Shown here one piece after another: positions 33,190 through 39,934 of a DNA stretch of 39,934 bases (positions within the stretch are counted from its first letter, which is position 1; every line of letters begins with the position of its first letter). The notes under the pieces were generated by a model. That model had not been told where the DNA came from. It made no database searches and worked only from the letters and a program-made list of their open reading frames with translations. Source of the stretch: Gemmataceae bacterium (lineage in GTDB: Bacteria > Planctomycetota > Planctomycetia > Gemmatales > Gemmataceae); NCBI GenBank assembly GCA_026419115.1, contig JAOAAA010000020.1:1-39934 (forward strand). Direction: 5' to 3'. The position numbers and the translations under genes were made by a program.

Positions 33190-33639
33190 TTAATTTTGAG
33201 AAACGTCAATATCGCGAAGGTTCACTTCTTTCTCGTTCCGCTGATCTCGGACTGCCCCCCACCCCAGAGAGGTGCTACGCGGAGACCAATCTTCATCGTC
33301 CTCAGCTTTGCGCTGACATTCGATACACATCGTACTGTAAGGAAGAGCATTGAGTCGGGCGACGGGAATTTTGCAGGAACAACCCTCACAAATCCCGTAA
33401 GTACCGAGCTTCAATTGATGTAACGCTCTTTCTATTTGATTCAATTCTCGACCTTCTAATTCCACGAGCGATGAGGTCACCTCATCGGCAGTGGCATCAA
33501 AAGCCACGTCCGCGGGGTCATCCCCACCCGAATGGACCGTGCCAAGAGACTTGAGATCGCCGCCCATTCGTTTCATTAATTCAGAACGTCGAGCCAATAA
33601 ATTTTTCTTTAATCGTAATAAGGCATCTCGTCGAGCCAT
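33190..33639 (-). CDS. DksA/TraR-family zinc-finger regulator
   Basis: A 149-residue protein. The N-terminal half is a coiled-coil helix pair (about 1-75) with the acidic tip GGDDPADVAFDAT. The C-terminal half is a C4 zinc finger with Cys84, Cys87, Cys105 and Cys108 (CEGCSCKIP...CIECQ). DksA-like proteins enter the secondary channel of RNA polymerase and alter promoter choice, usually with ppGpp; whether this one has the DksA tip chemistry is not certain. The tail of about 35 residues is acidic then polar. GAGGTG before the ATG is a good ribosome site. Confidence 0.9.
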   Translation of the reverse strand: MARRDALLRLKKNLLARRSELMKRMGGDLKSLGTVHSGGDDPADVAFDATADEVTSSLVELEGRELNQIERALHQLKLGTYGICEGCSCKIPVARLNALPYSTMCIECQRKAEDDEDWSPRSTSLGWGAVRDQRNEKEVNLRDIDVSQN

Positions 33640-34087
33640 GATGCACCTCTTTTGTTGATTTGGAACAGTTTACTCGTGTCTTATTTTGCGACACAAGTTT
33701 GAGGCAGAAAAAACCAAGCAATTTTTGTACCATTTACGAACCATTTTTTGTAACTTTCCCTTGGAAACGTCAGTTTGGTCCCATCTTGCGCCGAAATTCT
33801 GTGGTTCGTTTTTGGGGCATCACTTTGGGTTCTTATTAGATATTCGTTTGAACAACCTTTTTCTTTCAAATGAATATCGAAGGGAAATCGCCTCAGGTGA
33901 CCCAAGATTTAGAAATTTCATCCCAAAAAAGGATTCTCCAGATCATCCAGATTTAACAACCCGAACACTTCTTATCTATTCCCACCGGATCTCTGGATTT
34001 TTCATACTTCGCCTGATCCATCTATTCCGGTCGATTCGATGGAAGGGGTTGTAACGTTTGTATCTTACCCATACGGGGTTGTTTGGT
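33640..34087. other. Intergenic region between divergent genes
   Basis: About 450 bases between the DksA-like gene and the lipoprotein gene. A small hairpin GTGTC-N9-GACAC is at 33676-33694, about 40 bases upstream of the DksA-like start. The open frames here on both strands have no ribosome site and atypical composition. No known RNA or repeat was seen. Confidence 0.45.
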
Positions 34088-34900
34088 ATGAAATTCATAG
34101 TCCCCCGAATTGCCTTAGTCTCGTTTTTTCCCTTGCTCTGCTCGGGTTGCCTTCATTTTGCTCATCCTGTTCCGAAATGTTCCCCCGAGGAGTGGCGGGA
34201 GACCGATCTCGTGTCGGATGCCTCTAAGAATTGCATCTATGTATTTTTAATCAACGGACCCGATCCGCTGGGATATTGCAATTTGACTGGGGTCAAGGAC
34301 TATCTGGGGAAGCAAGGATTCACCAAGACTTTCTTTGGTCATTCGCATCAAGAATCGTACTTCCTACAAAAGATTCGTTACATCCATGGGGAATGCCGTC
34401 CGGCTCGGTTTGTGGTGATTGGATTTGATAGTGGTGCAGGAAGCGCTCAATCTCTGGCCCGAAGTTCGACGGAATTGGGAATTCCGATCGATTTACTTAT
34501 TTTGTTGGACCCTCGAAGCTGTACCATGAAGCAGGATCAAGACACATTTCGCACGATCTCGATTCAAGGAGGCCATACTTGGCTTGGCCGATCCCCCTAT
34601 CAGCTTGGGGAAACATACAAAATACCGACTTGCTCAAAGTGGGAGATTCCGACCCATCCGGATACGCTTCAGTTGATATGTCACGAATTGACCACATTGG
34701 CAGCGCAACTGCCAACTCCTCCCCGTCCCAGAAATCCGACTGAGCCTTTGATCAAACCCGTGCCGCCCCCCCGAGAAACAAAATCGCAACCAAAAGACCT
34801 TCCAGAGGAATGGAATTTTCTGAGGTTCCGTGATCTCTCGGACACTTCCCTGAGTGAGAATCCGCTCAAAAACGAGATTCTTTTTCCAAAAAAACCCTAG
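34088..34900 (+). CDS. Putative lipoprotein, possible alpha/beta-hydrolase-like fold
   Basis: A 270-residue protein. The ATG at 34088 is preferred over a TTG at 34058 because a signal peptide starts right there, with a lipobox-like LCSGC (Cys21). Residues about 50-180 resemble a small hydrolase or lipase fold: IYVFLINGPDP, a helix region, then VVIGFDSGAG (a GxDSxxG-like elbow with Ser) and IDLLILLDPRS. The catalytic acid and His are not clear. The C-terminal third is Pro-rich and probably disordered. The ribosome site is weak. It is the only gene between the DksA-like gene and the candidate small RNA. Function unknown. Confidence 0.65.
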   Translation: MKFIVPRIALVSFFPLLCSGCLHFAHPVPKCSPEEWRETDLVSDASKNCIYVFLINGPDPLGYCNLTGVKDYLGKQGFTKTFFGHSHQESYFLQKIRYIHGECRPARFVVIGFDSGAGSAQSLARSSTELGIPIDLLILLDPRSCTMKQDQDTFRTISIQGGHTWLGRSPYQLGETYKIPTCSKWEIPTHPDTLQLICHELTTLAAQLPTPPRPRNPTEPLIKPVPPPRETKSQPKDLPEEWNFLRFRDLSDTSLSENPLKNEILFPKKP

Positions 34901-35063
34901 GGTTATCTGAAGTAATACTCCTTTCCTAAATCCTTAATTAACAATTGATTCCATAACTTTTTATTGTCCGCTCGACGAGTATTGGAAAAATCTAAGAAAA
35001 TTTTTTCCCATTTTTTTGCATAGGGTACTTGAAGATTCTTCATATCGCCGGTATACTACTGGT
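34901..35063. other. AT-rich region upstream of the candidate small RNA
   Basis: Contains several T- and A-runs and a perfect 6-1-6 palindrome TGAAGA-T-TCTTCA (35030-35042) that overlaps the -35 element of the small-RNA promoter. A regulator bound there would compete with RNA polymerase. No gene is seen. Confidence 0.45.
35029..35057 (+). promoter_or_regulatory. Promoter of the candidate small RNA / truD leader
   Basis: TTGAAG (35029-35034) and TATACT (35052-35057) are separated by exactly 17 bases, a good sigma-70-type promoter. The predicted start, about 35064, falls on the first base of the GTGATG hairpin. Confidence 0.65.
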
Positions 35064-35163
35064 GTGATGTTAATCATCACAATCACTGATGGGGTTGAGA
35101 GGTTGTAGGATTCGAAGCTGAGTGGGCGACGGTTTCGGGTTCAACTCTCAACCCCTTTTTTTT
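35064..35163 (+). ncRNA. Candidate small RNA or attenuator leader before truD
   Basis: The ~100-base unit begins with a perfect hairpin GTGATG-TTAAT-CATCAC (35064-35080). A long terminal stem follows: 35091-35105 pairs with 35142-35155 over 14 bp with one bulged G, and is followed at once by eight T residues (35156-35163). The 36 bases inside the stem could pair further (CGAA with TTCG). Promoter, start, two hairpins and intrinsic terminator are thus all in register. It could be a free small RNA, or a leader whose terminator controls truD, which begins 30 bases later. I know no family with this structure. Confidence 0.6.
35156..35163 (+). terminator. Intrinsic terminator T-run after the small-RNA stem
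   Basis: The GC-rich right arm (CTCTCAACCCC, 35145-35155) is followed directly by TTTTTTTT. Stem plus T8 is a classical rho-independent terminator, lying between the promoter at 35029 and truD. Confidence 0.7.
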
Positions 35164-35192
35164 CATCTAGCTAATACCTTTAGACTAGAAAC

Positions 35193-36377
35193 ATTAAAGT
35201 CAAATACACTACCACCGATTTTATTGTTGAGGAACTCCCCCACCCTGATTTCCTCACCTCAACCCATACCACTTCCTCCACCAATCACCATTCCTTGTAT
35301 CGATTAGAAAAAGAAGGCTGGACCAGCCCTGATGCCATGCGGGCAATCAAACGGCTGTGGAAAATTTCACCCGATGCGCTTTCCTATGGCGGGCTTAAGG
35401 ATCGGCACGCGAAAACCACTCAATACATCACGATCTTTAATGGGCCTCAAAAGAACCTGAAGCACGAACGAATTTTTCTGGAATATCTCCATCCCGTTCC
35501 GAGGGCATTTTCTCCACAAGATATTGTTGGGAATCGATTTACCATCACCATTCGAGATGTGAATGAGACCGAAAAGAATCGATTATTGGAACGATTACCT
35601 GAAGTTGAAAGGTGTGGTTTTCCCAATTACTTCGATAATCAGCGATTTGGCAGCGTTGGCTACTCGAAACGATTCATTGCCAAGGAGATGATTCTCGGCC
35701 ATTTTGAAGCGGCTTTGCAACTTGCGTTGGTTGAGCCAAATGAATCGGATCGGGGGCCTGACAAAAAAGAAAAAGCTCTCCTGAAACAATACTGGGGAGA
35801 TTGGGCAACTTTGAAGAGTAAACTGGGAAAATCGCATGCCCGAAGCCTTGTGGACTACTTAGTTCATCATCCGACTGATTTTCGCGGGACGGTGGCTCGC
35901 TTAAGGCCCGATCTGGGCGGATTATATTTAGCTGCTTACCAAAGCCATGTGTGGAATCGTTTCCTTGCCAAATGGCTGACCACCCATCTCGCTCCCAATG
36001 ATTTGCGTATGATCGAATTGAAGCTCGGGGAATTTCCGATTCCTCGACAGATTCCCCCTGAGCTTCTCTCCACTTGGAAAACTCTCTCCTTGCCGCTCCC
36101 CTCGGCTCGACTGAAACCCCAAGGTCACGAACCTTGGTTACCGATTTTGAACGCGGTTCTTGCCGAGGAGGGTTTCCCCCTTGAGGAAATGAAAATTCGC
36201 GGCTTGCAAAAACCCTTTTTTTCTAGGGGGGAACGCGACGCGGTTATCAACGTCTCGAACCTGAGTGTTTTGGTCGAACCGGATGAACAACATCGGGGCC
36301 GAGAAAAAGTACTTCTGAAATTTGAACTCCCTCGAGGTTGTTACGCAACGATGATCATCAAATCCCTAACAGAATAA
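35193..36377 (+). CDS. truD: tRNA pseudouridine synthase TruD, apparent ATT start
   Basis: 394 residues if started at the ATT at 35193. The family N-terminus is encoded there: KVKYTTTDFIVEEL, matching the TruD opening that ends in DFxVEE(L). The catalytic Asp is in YGGLKDRHA, and the TRUD-domain motif NYFDNQRFGS follows. TruD makes pseudouridine at position 13 of tRNA-Glu and others. From the in-frame TAG at 35181 to the TTG at 35295 there is no ATG, GTG, TTG or CTG. Starting at TTG 35295 would remove the conserved N-terminal strand. ATT (AUU, rare but used for infC) is therefore the best start. There is no ribosome site before it. It lies 30 bases after the T8 run of the candidate leader. 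Confidence 0.85.
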   Translation: MKVKYTTTDFIVEELPHPDFLTSTHTTSSTNHHSLYRLEKEGWTSPDAMRAIKRLWKISPDALSYGGLKDRHAKTTQYITIFNGPQKNLKHERIFLEYLHPVPRAFSPQDIVGNRFTITIRDVNETEKNRLLERLPEVERCGFPNYFDNQRFGSVGYSKRFIAKEMILGHFEAALQLALVEPNESDRGPDKKEKALLKQYWGDWATLKSKLGKSHARSLVDYLVHHPTDFRGTVARLRPDLGGLYLAAYQSHVWNRFLAKWLTTHLAPNDLRMIELKLGEFPIPRQIPPELLSTWKTLSLPLPSARLKPQGHEPWLPILNAVLAEEGFPLEEMKIRGLQKPFFSRGERDAVINVSNLSVLVEPDEQHRGREKVLLKFELPRGCYATMIIKSLTE

Positions 36378-36477
36378 CTCCACCTCGATTGCTGAAGCGT
36401 TGCTTGAACCGTGGATACTCATTCCCCGATTTCTTTCGCTTGGCAAGAAATAGCCTGTCACTTCGAACAATGTTGGT

Positions 36478-37335
36478 TCAACCTTTCAGCCATCGTTTCA
36501 TTCGTGCGTGGTTCACAGGGTCCATTGGTTTCCCTTCTGAATTGGTTTTTGGTGTTTCGAGAATCATCGGTAAGTTCGAGAAGCGAGAGTCCCGAAGAAG
36601 TAATTGAAATCCTTGTTTCCCTATCGTCCCTTCTCCCAAATGTTCATGGCGATCCACACGGCTACCTAGGGGTTTCTTGCTATCGTTGATGTGAAAAAGA
36701 CAAATCCGATCTAGGCCCACCAAACGATCGAATTCCTCAAAGGTCTTATGATACCCCTCGGGAGAAGAAATATCATAACCGGCAGCAAAGATATGGCAGG
36801 TATCCACACAGACACCAAATTTTTCAGGGTGTTTCACCCCTGCGAGGATTGCGGCCAAATGCTCGAAACGATAACCCAATGAAGTGCCCTGCCCTGCCGA
36901 TGTTTCCAACAGGATTTTCACTTGGAACGCTCCACACTCTTGCAAAATCTGATCAAAAGAGGCAACGATTTGCTTTAATCCTTGTGATTCCCCTGCATCC
37001 ATATGAGCGCCGGGGTGCATCACGAGATAACTCAGACCCAATTGGTCGGCTCGGTGAATTTCGTCGATAAAGGCTTCGATCGAACGTTGCCGATTCTGTT
37101 CGACAGGGGAACCGAGATTGATGAGATAAGAATCATGTGCGGTGGGGAATTTCAGTTTCCCCTTTTGGACAAAACGTTGGAATTGCTGAATTTGTTCATC
37201 GGTCAAAGGTTTGCCTTTCCACTGATTGTTGTTCTTGGTGAAAAGTTGGACGGTGCTAAACCCCAACTCCCCTGCAGAGAGAGCGGCATTTTGAACCCCA
37301 CCGACCGTCGATAAATGGGCACCGAAAAATGGCAT
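36478..37335 (-). CDS. nfo: Endonuclease IV (class II AP endonuclease)
   Basis: A 285-residue TIM-barrel enzyme that cuts DNA 5' to abasic sites. All nine zinc ligands of the E. coli enzyme can be placed: His67, His107 (VMHPGAH), Glu144 (LLETSAGQG), Asp178 and His181 (CVDTCHIFAAGYD), His215 (FHINDSK), Asp228 and His230 (VDRHEHLGEG) and Glu260 (ILETPK). The length equals the family norm. It converges with truD (100 bases apart) and is divergent from the sulfotransferase gene across 61 bases, which therefore holds both promoters. Confidence 0.97.
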   Translation of the reverse strand: MPFFGAHLSTVGGVQNAALSAGELGFSTVQLFTKNNNQWKGKPLTDEQIQQFQRFVQKGKLKFPTAHDSYLINLGSPVEQNRQRSIEAFIDEIHRADQLGLSYLVMHPGAHMDAGESQGLKQIVASFDQILQECGAFQVKILLETSAGQGTSLGYRFEHLAAILAGVKHPEKFGVCVDTCHIFAAGYDISSPEGYHKTFEEFDRLVGLDRICLFHINDSKKPLGSRVDRHEHLGEGTIGKQGFQLLLRDSRFSNLPMILETPKTNSEGKPMDPVNHARMKRWLKG

Positions 37336-37396
37336 GGTTGTTTCGTCTCGAAATAGATCAACGTGACTCTTCGCGGGAGATTACTAAACTTTCTCC

Positions 37397-38503
37397 ATGA
37401 GTGCAAGCAAGGAAAGCCCCCGAGAATGGGGTGCTCATATTTGGATCGGGGCGAATTTTTTTGCATGGCTCAGGCTCTGTGCGTCGGCCCGATTTCGTTT
37501 TGGTTGGAGACAAGCGTATCTCTTTCCGATCTGCACGGCCAGCTCGCTGGGGAACACCCTCCTAGGGTATTTGCAAAACCTTCGCGATGGGGAAAAAATT
37601 CGGGAGACCGAACTCACGCAAGAGCCGCTTTTTATCATCGGACATTGGCGAACAGGAACCACTTGGTTACATGAACTCCTCATGCTCGATGCCCGACATC
37701 ATTGTCCCACTTCGGCTGATTGTTTGCATCCCACTCGTTCCATGTCGGTCGGTAAACTCAAAAGGTATTTTAATTGGTTGATGCCTGAAAAAAGACCGAT
37801 GGACAACGTCAAATTAGGTTGGGATACCCCCCAAGAGGATGAATTTGCCTTACTTCTTTTAGGTGCCCCATCGCCTTACCAAAAGATTGCCTTCCCCAAC
37901 CATCATTATCCCCTTGAGGAGCTACTCGATCTTGATCGACTGCCGATTCCTGAACAAAAAACTTGGGAACGGGTGTTTGTTCGTTTCATTCAAACGATGA
38001 CCTATTTCGATTCCAGACGATTAGTGCTCAAATCGCCTCCTCATACCTGTCGCATTCCGAAACTGCTCAAACTGTTTCCCAAAGCTAAATTCCTTCACAT
38101 CGTTCGCAATCCGATTTCGGTGATTCCGAGCACCATAAAACTTTGGACAACCCTTTACCGCACACAGGGACTGCAAACACCCAATTTGAGGAATTTGCAG
38201 GATGAGGTTTTGCGAACCCATACTCACGTTTATCAACGGTTGGAGCAAACCGTCGGAATGATTCCACCTACTCAGTTTCACGAATTACGATATGAGGACT
38301 TGGTGGACAGGCCTATCGACCAATTGGAACAGGCCTATCGAACTTTGGGACTAGGTTCGTTTGAGCAATACCGACCGGTACTCGAATCCTATCTGCAAGG
38401 GCAAGGACAATTCGAGAAAAACCGCTTTAATCTCAGCGAGGACTTAGTCTCTCTTATTCGAAAAGAATGTGGGCAGATGATGCGAAAATACGGCTATTCC
38501 TGA
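37397..38503 (+). CDS. Sulfotransferase family protein
   Basis: A 368-residue enzyme predicted to move a sulfuryl group from PAPS. The 5'-phosphosulfate loop GHWRTGTTWLHE is at 82-93, and the 3'-phosphate site HIVRNPISVIPSTIKLW is about residues 235-250. LRYEDLVDRP and a C-terminal KYGYS also match the family (sulfotransfer_3 type). The acceptor (sugar, lipid or protein) is unknown. No signal peptide is seen, only a hydrophobic patch at 14-30. Start is the first ATG; the ribosome site is weak. No PAPS-synthesis or glycan genes are adjacent, so the neighbours give no hint. Confidence 0.87.
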   Translation: MSASKESPREWGAHIWIGANFFAWLRLCASARFRFGWRQAYLFPICTASSLGNTLLGYLQNLRDGEKIRETELTQEPLFIIGHWRTGTTWLHELLMLDARHHCPTSADCLHPTRSMSVGKLKRYFNWLMPEKRPMDNVKLGWDTPQEDEFALLLLGAPSPYQKIAFPNHHYPLEELLDLDRLPIPEQKTWERVFVRFIQTMTYFDSRRLVLKSPPHTCRIPKLLKLFPKAKFLHIVRNPISVIPSTIKLWTTLYRTQGLQTPNLRNLQDEVLRTHTHVYQRLEQTVGMIPPTQFHELRYEDLVDRPIDQLEQAYRTLGLGSFEQYRPVLESYLQGQGQFEKNRFNLSEDLVSLIRKECGQMMRKYGYS

Positions 38504-38646
38504 TCCAAGAGGTTTCGTGATCGGGAAGAAACTTGATGGTATTTCTGTCGGAATTCTTCGATCGAAATGCAACCGACTTCCCTCAAGAAAGATGTCCAAT
38601 CGTTAAAGGATGCGTTTGATTGAGCAGCAACTCCAAGTTGATTGGA
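38494..38646 (-). pseudogene. Possible gene remnant without a start codon
   Basis: Between the sulfotransferase and DUF1553 genes the minus strand has an open frame of 50 codons ending in TAG at 38494-38496. It reads plausible protein (NDWTSFLREVGCISIEEFRQKYH) but is closed by TAA just upstream (38647-38649) and contains no ATG or GTG. It may be a decayed C-terminal piece of a former gene. The open frame could also be chance. Confidence 0.25.
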
Positions 38647-38708
38647 TTATCTTACTACACTTTGTCTGAAGCGATACTCTCGACAATTATCTACAAAATA
38701 GGGGCTGA

Positions 38709-39934
38709 CTACTCTTTGCTTAGGGTTTCATCTAAGTTCAAAATCACGTTACAAATTGCAGTCCAAGAGGCTAATTCGGCCGGTGCTAATTTGGGGTCTG
38801 CTTTGGATTCACCAACCGAAATCAGTTTTTTGGCATCGTCAGGCTTCTCGGCATAGCGTTTGCGGAGATCGGCTAAGCGTTTGACGAGCCGATCGGTTTC
38901 TTCTTTAGTCGCAGTTCTGGAAACACAACGGCGGAAAATCTCGTCGATCTTTTGTTCGTCGGTTTGGTTGTTGGAAAGCAAGGTTCGTTGAGCTAAATTC
39001 CGTGCGGCTTCGATGTAAGTCACATCATTCAAGGTAACCAGTGCATGCAAGGGGGTATTGGTGCGATTTGTCCGCACGGTACAATTTTGTCTGGCAGCCA
39101 CATCGAAGAAAACCGTAGGGCCGACAATTCTTCGCCAAAATTGATAGACACTGCGGCGATAAAGAGCTTCCCCTTTATCTTGAGTGTAACGGATTTGCCC
39201 AAAGGTGGCCTCTTCCCAGACGCCTTCGGGTTGATACCCCTTCACAGCAGGGCCACCCATTTTTTCGACCAATAAGCCCGACACAAATAAGGCCTGATCG
39301 CGAATCACAAAACTGGGTAAACGGTATCGGGGGCCGCGAGCATAATAACGATTTTCAGGGTCTTTCTCGATCTGTTCTGGGGTCACCTTGGTCGATTGCC
39401 GATAGGTATGACTGGTCACCATCAGCCGAATCAAGCGTTTGACGTCCCAGCCAGTTTTTTGAAACTCGACGGCCAGCCAATCCAGTAATTCCGGATGGCT
39501 AGGACGTTCGCCTTGCAGCCCAAAATCATCGGGAGTTTTGACGAGTCCCACTCCAAAAAATTGCTGCCAGAATCGATTGACCGTGACCCGTGCCGTTAAA
39601 GGGTTCTCCGGAGAAATAATCCATTGCGCCAAGGCCAACCGATTCTTCGGAGCCTCTTTGGGAAGAGGAGGCAACACGGCCGGCGTTCCATGTTCCACCT
39701 TTTCTTTGGGCTTATCGTAGGCCCCCTTATCGAGAATGTGTGTAGGGCGAGGGTCTTTGCGATCCCGCATCACCATCGTGCGGTTTTGTGATCGTTCGGC
39801 ATCTTGAAGGGTCTTTTTCGCTGCGGCCAATTTATCTTCAGATTGTTTTAATAATTTCAGATTGTTGAGATAAACCTCGGCATTTTTGATCTTATCGTCG
39901 ATCTTTTCATTACCTGCCTTGGGAAGGGTCGATT
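38709..39934 (-). CDS. DUF1553 (PSD1-type) family protein, 5' end outside the window
   Basis: The frame is open to the window edge, so the start lies beyond 39934 and only about 408 C-terminal residues are visible. They begin in a charged coiled-coil-like stretch (NEKIDDKIKNAEVYLNNLKLLKQ), then a linker, then the DUF1553 domain: RLALAQWIISPENPLTARVTVNRFWQQFFG, FGLQGERPSHPELLDWLA, RLIRLMVTSHTYRQSS-like, RLPSFVIRDQAL and NTPLHALVTLNDVTYIEAAR. In planctomycetes this domain is normally preceded by PSCyt1 haem and DUF1549 domains, expected outside the window. Function unproven, likely periplasmic. Relatives usually sit next to a DUF1501 gene, so one may lie beyond the edge. Confidence 0.9.
   Translation of the reverse strand, partial: STLPKAGNEKIDDKIKNAEVYLNNLKLLKQSEDKLAAAKKTLQDAERSQNRTMVMRDRKDPRPTHILDKGAYDKPKEKVEHGTPAVLPPLPKEAPKNRLALAQWIISPENPLTARVTVNRFWQQFFGVGLVKTPDDFGLQGERPSHPELLDWLAVEFQKTGWDVKRLIRLMVTSHTYRQSTKVTPEQIEKDPENRYYARGPRYRLPSFVIRDQALFVSGLLVEKMGGPAVKGYQPEGVWEEATFGQIRYTQDKGEALYRRSVYQFWRRIVGPTVFFDVAARQNCTVRTNRTNTPLHALVTLNDVTYIEAARNLAQRTLLSNNQTDEQKIDEIFRRCVSRTATKEETDRLVKRLADLRKRYAEKPDDAKKLISVGESKADPKLAPAELASWTAICNVILNLDETLSKE

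Noticed and set aside
33681-33905. A 74-codon minus-strand open frame upstream of the DksA-like gene
   Set aside because: No ribosome site, no recognisable motif, and an atypical composition for this genome.

Overview
The window looks like a chromosomal segment of a planctomycete, probably near the Gemmata/Zavarzinella group. The basis is the density of planctomycete-typical families: a DUF1592-type cytochrome protein with its DUF1552 partner, a DUF1553 (PSD1-type) protein cut by the right edge, a DUF1559 protein, a YdjY-domain protein, a neutral-ceramidase-like enzyme and an NHL-repeat lipoprotein. The taxonomic placement is inference. There is no prophage, IS element, CRISPR array, tRNA or 16S/23S rRNA gene. 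The left edge starts inside a gene on a run of ten Gs, which may be a contig end.

Layout. 1-2.3 kb: 3' part of an unknown gene facing a predicted pseudokinase. 2.6-5.4 kb: a ferrous-iron uptake operon (feoA-feoA-feoB) behind a Fur-box-like palindrome. 5.4-10.7 kb (minus strand): purine nucleoside phosphorylase, then an NHL lipoprotein, a DUF1552 protein and a DUF1592 cytochrome protein; the last three form one operon. 11.1-13.6 kb: metK with a structured leader, then queC-queD for 7-deazaguanine synthesis. 13.7-20.1 kb: a DUF1559 fusion protein, a double ABC-2 permease and a two-domain alpha/beta hydrolase. 20.4-26.3 kb: a YdjY protein, an orphan nuoL, a ceramidase, an orphan leuD and trmJ. 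27.4-33 kb: the conserved prkA-yeaH-spoVR stress module with the SRP RNA gene inside it, and a small unknown gene overlapping the end of spoVR. 33-40 kb: DksA/TraR-like regulator, lipoprotein, truD, endonuclease IV, sulfotransferase, and the partial DUF1553 protein.

The least expected content is RNA and expression control. (1) 26333-26527 folds into a ~195-nt rod with a well-placed minus-strand promoter, resembling 6S RNA. (2) 35029-35163 is a complete small transcription unit (promoter, two hairpins, T8 terminator) just before truD. (3) truD has no ATG/GTG/TTG/CTG at its N-terminus and seems to start on ATT. (4) spoVR is split by a +1 frameshift at a CCCC run. (5) A perfect 12-bp inverted repeat sits across the trmJ translation start. 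(6) The SRP RNA gene lies between prkA and yeaH. (7) Several G10/C10 tracts occur inside reading frames, including metK.

All family calls come from reading motifs by eye; no database search was possible.
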